Both the position numbers and the translations under genes were made by a program. A DNA stretch of 28,591 bases from Zygnema cylindricum (lineage: Eukaryota > Streptophyta > Zygnematophyceae > Zygnematales > Zygnemataceae), in NCBI GenBank assembly GCA_037447655.1, contig JBBHKE010000817.1, positions 1-28,591 on the forward strand, in the 5' to 3' direction. Below, piece after piece: positions 11,578 to 20,430 of the stretch (positions are counted from its first letter, which is position 1; each line of letters opens with the position of its first letter). A model generated the notes under the pieces. It was not told the DNA's origin and searched no databases. It saw nothing but the letters and a program-made list of their open reading frames with translations.

Positions 11578-13351
11578 ACATACCTTAAAACGTAAAAGCC
11601 ATACCTAATCATTTAAACATATTGAAACTGCTGTAATAGGAGCCCATGTAGTCTTCACCATTCCCTTAAGGTCGAAACTATCACAATCATTCCCCCATGT
11701 GGGTGACTTAAGGTCGCTTCGCATATCATAATGGGCTTTACATCTTATGTGACAATTATGGCAAGTTCGTGCAAGACATAAAGCAAAATTTGTCCTTGGC
11801 ATTTGTCACTGGTAGATTAGTCGTTCGACTTTTTGCCTTTTTGCTCGTTTATCATTTTTTTCCATTTTTGATTCTTCCTTTATGTTATTTGTTGTCCGAC
11901 ATTTTGTTGTTTGTCGCATATTTCTTTTGTTTTCTCTCATTTTATGATTTTTTTTAATTACGTGTCTTTGTTTTGTCTTTTCGGTCGTGCGACGTTGAGG
12001 GCGACGTTGTGAAATTTGGGGCGTTGTGTGAATAGGGTGAAATTTTTAATTTGCAAGCTTGATTTGTGTGTTTGTGATTCTCACTCGTGCAAAGCTAACG
12101 CCTTAAATTGCACTGTCATCATTATTTAGTCATTGTTTATGGAGTGGATTAAAATTTGCCACTTCTCTTTGCACAAAGTTAATTTCAAAATATTATGATG
12201 TCGCATTAAACGTTGATAACCGTTAGGTCTCATGAGGATGGGCAGTGCGTTAAAACATGATTAACTCTTATTATACCCATACATTTCGGATTTTAATTTT
12301 GCACAAGTTACAATAGCTGGTAGAATGCACATCATTAGTATCTTTGATTGAACATCTTGATTAGTGGCAATTGTTATTCATAAGCCCTGCTTAAAGGTAC
12401 AATAAGGATTTCAATGAAAAACCAATCACATAAGCTTTTGTTAAACAATGTTTAAAGCCTTTAATTGAATTTATTAAACTTCTGAAGTTATTCAACAATA
12501 GCAGCGACCAAATAGCTTTGGAATTGCCTGATGGCTCAAAATCACTATGTCCCCCATTTTTACTGTGTATAGAAGCAATTCATTTTTAACTTTTTTTTGG
12601 CAACAAAAAAATAAAAACAATTTTAGCAACAATACTTAAGCAAGCGTACTACAACCGGCCACTTATCCTTGCGTTAAATTATAATTACATATTATAATTT
12701 CCTGTAAAAACCACTAATTCCTTAACGTTGAAGTTATTGGCATTGTACTATTTTTTAACGTAAACAATCCATCTTTGAGAATCGTAAAAATGTATGTCAA
12801 GAAGCAATCAAATTGACGTTAGTATATAGGTAATGTATCTCACACCGTATTATAAACAAATTTGGTTACTTTGATAAATCCGTATTTTCCATTGTGTAAT
12901 AACACAACGGGTTTTGGCACGATGGTAACGACAATCTAAACCTAAAACAGTTACAAAATCGGCCAAAACATGTTAGCGTAGCTACATAGCAACTAACTTA
13001 ACGTCGAGTTCACAAAAATCTCTAATAATAATTCTTTACGGACAATTTTGTGCTCGAAAAGTGCGATAAGCATCAATGTCAAATATACTCGAATATTTAA
13101 AAAACGCCTTGTGCACACAACATGCTCCACCTTAAAAAACCTTTTGAGGAGCACAAAATTGAAATCTTAAAAAGAAAACGACATGAAGTGGCATGTGGAC
13201 GAGTTTGCGTATATTGAAACAAGGTTAATGATAAAAAGCTTTTGCTGTGCAATGAATGATTATAGTCAACAACAGAAGGGAACATACGCCTTATAAGAAA
13301 TAAAGAGTTCTCTTATAGCAATTGGTGATCGGGAGCAGATTATGGGAGCTG
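11578..13351. other. AT-rich non-coding stretch
   Basis: No RNA gene, repeat or convincing coding region is seen. Short open frames (for example 11605-11802 minus and 11769-11957 plus) have no recognisable motifs. The left side of the reverse-transcriptase relic may extend to about 13090 on the minus strand. Confidence 0.35.
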
Positions 13352-13620
13352 TTATAGAGTCACTTTGGCGAATTGTAGTTTTGAGTTCCAAAGCAACGTC
13401 CCACATGGTCCTCTCATTAAAATAAAGTATGAAGGATATGAGTGAAAATAACAAACAAAAGGAAACCTATAATTGAATAGAGACGGGCGGGTGTGAAAGA
13501 TTACAGTTTGGTCAATGGGGTTGAAAGCATTGACAATGTCATTTTGGAGAACCAGTAAATGGGGAAGTATATAAAAAATCGCTTTGAAGTCGTGAACAAC
13601 CACCACACAACCTCCCCTTC
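13352..13620 (-). pseudogene. Non-LTR-type reverse transcriptase relic
   Basis: The minus-strand frame reads VVVHDFKAIFYILPHLLVLQ then NDIVNAFNPIDQTVIFH, followed by FPFVCYFHSYPSYFILMRG. The [D/N]xxNAFNxxxR-type block after a hydrophobic strand, with a later (P/F)FVxxFYxxPS-like block, resembles reverse transcriptases of plant non-LTR elements. The catalytic YADD-type region and the rest of the enzyme are missing or unreadable. Stops follow at once on the downstream side, so it is a dead fragment. Other reverse-transcriptase classes cannot be excluded. Confidence 0.45.
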
Positions 13621-14343
13621 ACGACACCAAGGCAATGGGAGAGAAGTTATCATATAGAAATTAATTTAGGTTGTAGACACGTTTATCTAGCTACAAGATG
13701 ACACACAACTTCTCCTTACAAGAACACGAGGAGAATTTTCGTTAGTGTTTGCGACAAGAACAAAACGTGCTGCTGCCAACGTGGTATTACATAGGTTGAT
13801 ACATGTTTTAGTGCAAGTTCATTAACCATTTTTCAAAATATATCAAAGCCATACGATGGACTTTCTAGAGGAAAATCATTGCGTAAAAAATCATACGCCA
13901 TTTGTTAAGGCCCTCCGACCTAGAGATGCGGAAACATAACCAAGTTCTAACAAATCCCTCTTGATTAAAATTCAAGAGTTTTAAGATTCAAAAAATAAAA
14001 CTTCCGCAGTTCGTGGGGGTGAAGGACTCGAGGGCTTCAACCCACGCAGTCGTGGTTGGTGATGGTGCAAAACAACACAAGAGAGTTTGTCAAACTTCCC
14101 AAGTTGGAATGCACCACATATTTGACAGTAGAGTAAAAATTGGAGCTTTGCATCGAGGAGGAGACACGTAAATGGGCAAGAAATATGGTCTTGTTGGAGA
14201 GATTCCCAACCTTAGTGCCAAGTGGGAACCGAAGTGTAACTTGAATAGCTTCTCGTAGGTGATAAGTATCACATAAGGCGAACCTAGATGCATCGATAAC
14301 GTTTTTCAGTGTGTTATGTGTTATTTATTTTCTTATAACCAGC
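13621..14343. other. Non-coding stretch
   Basis: No gene is supported. Part of it may be highly decayed upstream sequence of the reverse-transcriptase relic on the minus strand, but I see no conserved motif. Confidence 0.3.
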
Positions 14344-14477
14344 CAATGTGGCAATTTTTTAATTGCATATGCAAAGGTTTCACCCTATGACCTCATTTTG
14401 ACTATACACACAATGTGGCAATTTTTTATTTGCATATGCAAAGATGTCACCCTATGACCTCATTTTGACTATACACA
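14344..14477. repeat. 67-bp tandem duplication
   Basis: Two adjacent, nearly identical 67-bp units start CAATGTGGCAATTTTTTA / CAATGTGGCAATTTTTTA at 14344 and 14411 and end GACTATACACA. They differ at only a few positions, so the duplication is fairly recent. A few bases of a third unit (TATGTGAC) follow. Confidence 0.95.
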
Positions 14478-14680
14478 CTATGTGACTGAATTGACTATAT
14501 AATGTCTTCTTATTTTGTATGTAGATTTTTTTCACATGGCTTGTGATGTAGCAGATTTTACAATACCAAACAAAACGAATTTAAAGCACCTCAGGGTCAA
14601 CATGCTATGAGGATAGCCATGCTGACGAGACGAAACTACAAGGACGTATGCAAAACATCGATTGTCAAAATTCAAAAGTT

Positions 14681-14751
14681 GCGCCGGCCGGGAGTCGAAC
14701 CAGGGTTTGATGCTTGGAAGGCATCTATCCTGACCGTTGGACTACCGACGC
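14681..14751 (-). tRNA. tRNA-Gly(UCC), divergent copy
   Basis: This minus-strand cloverleaf has anticodon stem GATGC/GCATC and loop CTTCCAA, giving anticodon UCC for GGA codons. It differs from the copies at 15145 and 23882 at three positions. One falls in the T stem and leaves a mismatch (CCTGG against CCCGG), one is in the variable region, and one turns an acceptor-stem pair into a G-U wobble. TTTT runs follow within a few bases of the 3' end. It may be a decaying copy; an A and B box are still present. Confidence 0.8.
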
Positions 14752-14843
14752 TCTTCATTTCCACATCTAAGTTATTTATTTAATTAATTTTGACAAAAAA
14801 AATAATTTACATGCAATAGGATCGAACCTATGAAAAAACAAGT

Positions 14844-14872
14844 TGTATGGCATATCCATACGGACGTCCGTA
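14844..14872. repeat. Adjoining hairpin and perfect palindrome
   Basis: GTATGG-CATAT-CCATAC at 14844-14860 forms a 6-bp hairpin. It overlaps the perfect 14-bp palindrome TACGGACGTCCGTA at 14859-14872, which has ACGT at its core. Both lie between two tRNA-Gly genes; no function is assigned. Confidence 0.6.
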
Positions 14873-15144
14873 CCAGAAAGGTACGATCAACAATAATTGC
14901 CGTAGATTTGATGTTTTGATCGCCTCGCGTCTAACCAGAGCTCTGAGTTCTGAACTCCTGACGCTTTTTCATCACCATCCCCGATCAGGTTTCCCATTTC
15001 ACCAGAAAAAAAAACCCTAAAGTTTTATTAACCATAGGTCTCCTCCCATTTTCGCCAAAAATAGGGCCGAAAATTAGAAGGACAAAAATTGACAGACTCC
15101 CTTTATTAGAATCATGCATAGGAAAATTATCGATTTATGATTTT

Positions 15145-15215
15145 GCGCCGGCCGGGAGTCGAACCCGGGTCTGATGCTTGGAAGGCATCTATCCTGACCG
15201 TTGGACTACCGGCGC
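15145..15215 (-). tRNA. tRNA-Gly(UCC)
   Basis: A complete cloverleaf lies on the minus strand: acceptor GCGCCGG/CCGGCGC, anticodon stem GATGC/GCATC with loop CTTCCAA (anticodon UCC), and T arm CCGGG-TTCGACT-CCCGG. It is identical in sequence to the copy at 23882-23952. A TTTT run lies about 20 bases downstream. CCA is not encoded, as is normal for nuclear tRNA genes. Confidence 0.97.
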
Positions 15216-15256
15216 TAGATGGAATGTATTGATGTTCCGTTTTAATTATCGTTTAC

Positions 15257-15438
15257 CTGGTATTAATATCAAAAATCCGAAAAGGGGGAAAGCCCGCAAT
15301 GAAACCCATTTCGTACAACGGCTCCTCCGGGAATTGGACTACTGTCAAAACTGATAAACCATATTTCGCCAACAAGAGCCCCACAACATAGTCCTCCAAT
15401 ACTAGATCCAATAATAACCACATCTGCTTCAGCCTTTC
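15257..15438 (-). pseudogene. Decayed exon of a CRTISO-like FAD-dependent oxidoreductase
   Basis: The minus strand encodes EADVVIIGSSIGGLCCGALV, then after a frame shift PIPGGA, and then NGFHCGLSPFS. This is the N-terminal FAD-binding motif (VIIGSGIGGL, Rossmann GxGxxG) and the PGGA and GPSLFS blocks of carotenoid isomerase/phytoene-desaturase-like enzymes. In the window one Gly of the GxGxxG motif is Ser (IGSSIGG). The segment between GALV and PIPGG reads correctly (LLAKYGLSVLTV) only in a different frame, so at least one insertion and one compensating loss have occurred. An acceptor (TTTTTCATAG) and a donor (CAG/GTAAAC) still bracket the exon. No other exon of such a gene is seen nearby, so this is a broken gene or captured fragment. 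Confidence 0.7.
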
Positions 15439-16084
15439 CTATGAAAAATAAGGCCCAGAACAATAAATTAGAGATTTTATGTTATATGTATGGTTTTATG
15501 AAAGATTGACCCTCTTACTCTAAGTTTACAGCTATAACTGTGGGTTATGTTGGCAAGAGTCTAATTGATTTGCAATTGCAATTCCACACTATTGTTGGTA
15601 TTTTTTTTAAAGGATCGGATTCTCTCTACTTTAAATCATGTTTTGTACAAAAACTGATTTTCTTAATTCCTCTAAAAGATGACATACGGTCACATGAAAT
15701 AATTACATCATGCATCATATTTTGTCATATAGATGATACAGAATATAGATCCCATTACATATTACACGGTTTTGAATAAGAGTAATACTAAATAGATGTG
15801 AGTTGAAATGTATTTTACATAATATGTTGTTCTTTACTTCTCAACCTAGGTGAATCCAAATGCAATGATAACAACATATGAAAGAAAATAACTTTATTTT
15901 TTGTCTAAACCTACGTTGCAGTTCCTTGGTACTTGACTCACAAGCGTATATTTTTGAGCATTCATAGCAATCCACAAACCAAGACTTACTGACAGGATGG
16001 TCGTTTTTTTCATGAGATTAATTCACATTGGGTGGCATGAAGGAAACTGTAAGATCCATATGTAATCGGCCATAGAAATCGCAC
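15439..16084. other. Non-coding stretch between two exon-like segments
   Basis: No gene is supported. A minus-strand frame near 15910-15995 reads SWFVDCYECSKIYACESSTK and ELQRRF, which looks protein-like (two Cys in CYEC). It is short and flanked by stops, and I do not recognise it. Confidence 0.25.
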
Positions 16085-16480
16085 CTTCTGTACGTCTTTT
16101 TGAGGTAGCCCATCTGTTGTCACCGATACTTGACGAGCCATTCTGCAAATGTTTCAAAAAACTCTCACAAAATCAGTTCCTCTAAAGTAGTCCACAAAAC
16201 TTTTTGTGTGGTCTTTTCAGACGAGGGCAACCCACATGTTTTGGACTAAACAAAACTTTCTTGTTTTTGTCTAGACAACACGTCGACGAGTCCATACTAG
16301 TAACAGTGGGTGGTTTGCTTACAGTAAAGAACTCTTTTTTTTTAACGTACTTTTTCTCTCAAACCTGGAGCTCCAGTATTTTGAGTGGCTGCTTTTAACC
16401 CAACAACAGCCTTCTCTAGCTTTGCCCATTGTTGTCTGTAAAATGCTGGAGGTTTTAACAAAAAAGTCTTGCCGCCAGTC
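16085..16480 (-). CDS. Two candidate exons of an unrecognised gene
   Basis: Candidate exon A (minus, 16480 to 16351, 130 nt) follows a good acceptor (TTTTTCTGACAG) and ends at a strong donor (GTACGT). It is open throughout and reads TGGKTFLLKPPAFYRQQWAK, then LEKAVVGLKAATQNTGAPGL and REK. Candidate exon B (16142 to 16085, 58 nt) follows acceptor ACATTTGCAG and ends AAG/GTGCG. In phase 0 it would read NGSSSIGDNRWATSKRRTEG; in another phase it starts MARQVSVTTDGLPQKDVQK. I do not recognise either. The balanced composition and matching splice sites of exon A suggest a real or formerly real coding exon. Whether it belongs with the FAD-enzyme relic 900 bp downstream, or is a separate captured fragment, is unknown. 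Confidence 0.3.
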
Positions 16481-16752
16481 CTGTCAGAAAAATAAAAAGG
16501 GCAAAAAACATTCAGTTAAAATGCCTGCATTGGATTGTTCAACAGGTTATGCCACTTGAAAAAATATCAGTTCCTGTCCTACCATTTGACTCCAATGTCC
16601 CTCTCTCCTAATTGAAGTCAAAATTGGTCCTTTCTGCTAACTTGATTAATGTTAAAATGACAACAGGTTTTCGATGCTTTGGTAGAAACAGTTAGACCAT
16701 GATCCGTGGCGATTCATGGGAGATAGCTAAAAACAACATTGTACCAAATGAC

Positions 16753-16962
16753 AACTACATCGCTCCTTTCTACTAGAACGGATTACTCTGATTTGACAGT
16801 GGGTTTATTTGACCCAAAATCATAAGTTAGTGCTGGTCACACTATTTAAGTAAGTGGACCATAATGAGCCTCTTGGCAAAACATAATTTAGTGTAGTTAA
16901 TACTAAAACCACTTTGACACTAAACATTTACTAACTCTAGTAGCGATGTAAGGTGTAGTAGT
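16753..16962. mobile_element. MITE, CTACACYGCC family, copy 1 of the cluster
   Basis: The ends form imperfect inverted repeats: left AACTACATCGCTCC, right (reverse complement) ACTACACCTTACATCGCTAC followed by TAGAGTTAG. The interior (TTGACCCAAAAT..., AAGTGGACCATAATGAGC, TTTAGTGTAGTTAATAC) is related to the interiors of the copies at 17187-17408 (inverted) and 18898-19095 (direct). There is no coding capacity. Confidence 0.6.
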
Positions 16963-17062
16963 ACAAATTGCTACTCGTGAGGAACTTCTTGTTGATCTTT
17001 AAATGTACGTCTTCAAGCTCTTGTCATAACTTGTTCTTAGATACTAATAAGGTAACAATATG

Positions 17063-17084
17063 GAATTACTGGCGTTACTGCCAG
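17063..17084. repeat. Hairpin TTACTGGC/GCCAGTAA
   Basis: An 8-bp perfect stem with a 6-base loop lies in AT-rich DNA between two MITEs. A related TACTTGGCCAGTAATG follows near 17130, suggesting another small inverted-repeat element. Confidence 0.5.
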
Positions 17085-17186
17085 TAAACTTAGTAATTAT
17101 ACAGAAAACTGTTCGAATCGTACATTTTACTTGGCCAGTAATGCAAGTAATTGCGAATGTGTAATTACTCTTTAGCATTTGCAGCT

Positions 17187-17408
17187 AACTACACCAGCCA
17201 TGACTATTAGAGTTAGTGAATTTTTATTTACTGTCAGCGTTAACACTATATTAGGATTAACTACACTGAATTACATTCTGGAACGTGGCTTATTGTGAGC
17301 CACTACACAAATAGTGTCATTAACAATAATGTTCGATTTCAAGTCAACAAAACACTACCTGGCATTAGAGTGATTAACTCTTATTGCGATGGGGGGTTAG
17401 TGTTCTCC
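17187..17408. mobile_element. MITE, CTACACYGCC family, inverted copy
   Basis: The left TIR is AACTACACCAGCCATGACTA then TTAGAGTTAG. The right TIR (reverse complement) is GGAGAACACTAACCCCCCAT then CGCAATAAGAGTTAA. The interior around 17260-17350 is the reverse complement of the interior of the copies at 16753 and 18898, so this copy is oppositely oriented. Length is 222 bp. Confidence 0.7.
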
Positions 17409-17876
17409 CTTTGAGTCACTGGAGATTTGGGAACTACACTGCTCATCGCTGAGATACAACAAATTTGCATGCAGAATTAACTAAAGACTATAAACAGAAT
17501 CGCACAGGTTTCATAATAATAAAATAAAAAATGACTTTTTGAAGCGATTATTCTGAGAACACCCCACGTTCAGTAGAAAACTGGAGAGAGGGGGGAGGGT
17601 GGGAGAGGGGACGGGAAGGGCAAGGGGTGAGGAGGAAGAGAGAGAGAAAGGATACCACCTCATAAAACTGAGTAGGTCCAATCCTCGTCAAATAGTGCCC
17701 TCGGGAAGTTAACCTTTCCAAGAATCATAGGTTAGTAGTCAAAATTGAATATACTTTCCATACATCTGCTTGACAATCTGGAATATCAGCAGAATTTGAC
17801 TATAAAGTGAAATTGAACTTTGTTAATTAGACGGCGTTGTTTGTCACAAACTGGATTGAAAGCTTCACAAATAAGA
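17409..17876. other. Spacer between MITEs with a G-rich tract
   Basis: No gene is seen. A further TIR-like end (GGAACTACACTGCTCATCGC) sits near 17429. A purine tract at 17581-17650 includes GGGGGGAGGGTGGGAGAGGGG (split here: GGGGGGAGGG, TGGGAGAGGGG; 17590-17610), which fits the G3+N1-7 G-quadruplex pattern. Confidence 0.5.
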
Positions 17877-18316
17877 CCACACTGCCCATCGTTATTAGCG
17901 TTAATGATTTACTAGTGTTAATGTGAAATTATAATATATAATTAGTGTTGGGAATCGGGTAATTTCATACCGCGATAAATCCGATTTCGATACATCGAAA
18001 TATCGAACGGTGAGGAGGTCAGATATATATCGCTCTGGGACCAACAAAAAATATCGTAATGTATCACATGAGGAGGTGGGGCTCGTAATTTAATCACGAA
18101 ATAGCCTTATCGATATACTGGACCTATATATTGATTACCAGTATGTCAAAAAAAGCTATTATATCGATTATCGACAAGAGGCTCTCGATAGACAACACTA
18201 TATATAATACTAATTTAGTGCAAGGAGACGCAGCATATTTTAGTCCACTTCCTTCAATAGTGTTGTTAAAATTATTTCACGATTAGTATTATTAACTCTA
18301 ATAGCGATAGGTCAAC
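17877..18316. mobile_element. MITE, CTACACYGCC family, split by a hAT-type element
   Basis: The left end reads CCACACTGCCCATCGTTATT then AGCGTTAATGA. The reverse complement of the right end reads GTTGACCTATCGCTATTAGA then GTTAATAATAC. A separate 258-bp element with its own TIRs and target duplication sits inside (17943-18200). Removing that insert and one duplication leaves a MITE of about 175 bp. Confidence 0.6.
17943..18200. mobile_element. Non-autonomous hAT-type element with exact 8-bp target duplication
   Basis: The element starts TAGTGTTGGGAATCG and ends with CAACACTA; the reverse complement of its right end is TAGTGTTGTCTATCGAG. It is flanked by identical 8-bp sequences TATATAAT at 17935-17942 and 18201-18208. 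An 8-bp target duplication with a TAG(T/G)GTTG-like terminus is characteristic of the hAT superfamily. It is 258 bp and non-coding, with an interior rich in CGATAT-type motifs. The intact duplication makes it among the better preserved insertions in the window. Confidence 0.9.
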
Positions 18317-18323
18317 ATTTTGG

Positions 18324-18474
18324 AACTACACTGCCCATCCCTATTAGTGTTAAGAACACTATTCAAGGGAGTGAACTACAAGTTCCTCTTCGCCCGGCAT
18401 TAAAATATTGCACATTCTAATTCGTCATTAGACTGAAACTTTCTTTACACTGATAACGATGAGCAGTGTTCTAC
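18324..18474. mobile_element. Short MITE, CTACACYGCC family
   Basis: The left end is AACTACACTGCCCATCCCTA then TTAGTGTTAAG. The reverse complement of the right end is GTAGAACACTGCTCATCGTT then ATCAGTGTAAAG. Length is about 151 bp. TTTTG flanks both ends in inverted orientation, so the TIR may extend outward. It abuts the MITE ending at 18316. Confidence 0.7.
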
Positions 18475-18897
18475 GACAAAATTTATACGTTTCCGACATT
18501 ATCAGAAAGCTCGACAAATATCAAGAGTTCCGTTTCCATTTCGGTTTTCAAGAGCTTCTAATATCTAATTACACATAAGATTGTTTTGGAGCTTTTAGAT
18601 CACTTTCAGAAAACATCATTAATTCGAGAGAATTGTCAAACGCTGCAAATGTTTCCAAGTATGAATGACTTAATAATGTCCATCTTCTGTGCCTTAAAAC
18701 AAGTATATGTCAAGTTCTGCCACTCAATATGATTATTAAGAAGAATTGCTTAAGAAAAACAATACTGTTTTTTTTTTGTCCGTTGAAATCTCAATATCCA
18801 ATGTGGCTTCAAAAAACTGTTTGTTGCAGTTTTGAAAAAAACGACCGGAGACAATTTTTTACGTATGAAGAAAGTAATGTGATATTTCCCGTCTTCC
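18475..18897. other. Non-coding spacer
   Basis: No gene is supported. The stretch is AT-rich, with no RNA gene or repeat recognised. Confidence 0.35.
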
Positions 18898-19095
18898 AAC
18901 TACACTGCCCATCACTACTATAATTCATCACTCTTACTCGAGTTACTATTTTGTTGACCCAAAATTGTAAATTAGTGTTGGTGACAGCATTAAGTTAAGT
19001 GGCTCATAACGAGCGACGTGCTTAAACATAATTAAGTGTAGTTAATTCTAATAAAGTGTTAACGCTAAAAAATCACTAGCGAAGGCCTGTATAAC
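18898..19095. mobile_element. MITE, CTACACYGCC family, direct copy of 16753-16962
   Basis: The left end is CAACTACACTGCCCATCACT. The interior shares TTGACCCAAAAT, TTAGTGTTGGTGACA, AAGTGGCTCATAACGAGC and TAAGTGTAGTTAATTCTA with the copy at 16753-16962 in the same orientation. The right TIR is poorly preserved, so the end is approximate. Confidence 0.55.
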
Positions 19096-19773
19096 ATTAT
19101 TAGAATGACAATGAAGTAAGACTCAACTTCACTTACAACCAGAATTAGTGTTAATCAATCAATGAAGTTCATCCTTGGAATTATACCAGTATCAGAGTAT
19201 CAAACACTAGATACTTTTTCTTGTTTTCAGAAGTGGCCTTTTTTTTTTGATTGCTGCAAGAAAAAACTGTAAACACAATAACTCTAAAAGCAGTTACTAT
19301 TCTTAAGCACACTAAATTCGGCATGTGGTATACCACGTGGACAGGAAAAATAAACATTGGAAAAAGGAGAGGAAAAGAAAAGAGAAAAGAAAGGGAAAAG
19401 TACAATTCAAATAGTGTGCTGTTTGTACATTCGAACAGCTATGTTGAAAAAAAGTAAAGAAAACGTTTCTTCAATCAATAAGCCATAAAACCTACATCGA
19501 TTATATTTCACGGCAAGAGCTGATTTGCAGCAGATTGGTATCAACGACAGAGAACAGGTCGCCATGGAAAAACCGACTCCAAAAATTAGAAACCAATACT
19601 AAAAAACTTTGAATATAGTGCCTTGACGATAGTAAGATCAAATTACAACCGGGCTAGTTAGCTAGATTATATCACTGTTACAGTACTTCCTCTTTACCAG
19701 TTTCCGAACTTGATTGCTTTTATGGCGTTAAAGACATGGCTTCCAAGATTACCAGAACACATAGTTCAAAAGT
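19096..19773. other. Non-coding spacer
   Basis: No gene, RNA or repeat is supported. A short polypurine run lies at 19360-19400. Confidence 0.35.
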
Positions 19774-19802
19774 GGTGAAAGTAGGCCCATACAATATGCC
19801 TA

Positions 19803-19928
<126 letters not shown>

Positions 19929-19995
19929 CTAGAACAACCAAGCTTTGGAATCGGAGATCCGTCTTGAAATCCTTCCTGTCAGTCTCACGAACAAG

Positions 19996-20151
19996 GCGCT
20001 GGAATGGCAACTTGCGGATGAGAAGCCCAATTGATTTCTGGTACTAGGCACTGGAATGGAAACTTGCGCATGAAAATCCCAATTGATTTCTGGTACTACG
20101 CGCTGGAATGGCAACTTCCAAATGAGAAGCCCAATTGATTTCTGGTACTTT
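19996..20151. repeat. Tandem repeat, three copies of 52 bp
   Basis: Units start at 19996, 20048 and 20100, each beginning GCRCTGGAATGG and ending CCAATTGATTTCTGGTACT. 52 is not a multiple of three, so it is unlikely to be a coding repeat even though an open minus-strand frame crosses it. Confidence 0.95.
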
Positions 20152-20348
20152 CAGATTTCACGGTGAGCAACAGTTCCAAGACAATACATGAATACAAGAA
20201 ACATATTACCAACTTTAGTTAGTTAAAATTTAGAGTGAGATTGTGTGACAAAAGTTTTTCTATGGTTAGCTTTGTTTTAATGTCATAGAATACAACTGGC
20301 AAGTACTAATAAAAAACTGCAATTCTTGTGGAATTCTGCAAATAATTA

Positions 20349-20430
20349 TTTACCATATTTAAAATTGCTAACCATAGAATTGCAATTCTGCAATTCTTTA
20401 TTTACGATATTTAAAATTGCTAAGCACTAG
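20349..20430. repeat. Tandem repeat, 52-bp period, about 1.6 copies
   Basis: TTTACCATATTTAAAATTGC at 20349 recurs as TTTACGATATTTAAAATTGC at 20401, followed by TAACCATAG versus TAAGCACTAG. The period is again 52 bp, though the sequence is unrelated to the repeat at 19996. Confidence 0.8.

Noticed and set aside
14819-14830. Second B-box-like GGTTCGATCC on the minus strand
   Set aside because: The surrounding ATAGG/CCTAT forms a 6-base loop, not a 7-base T loop, and no other tRNA arms were found.
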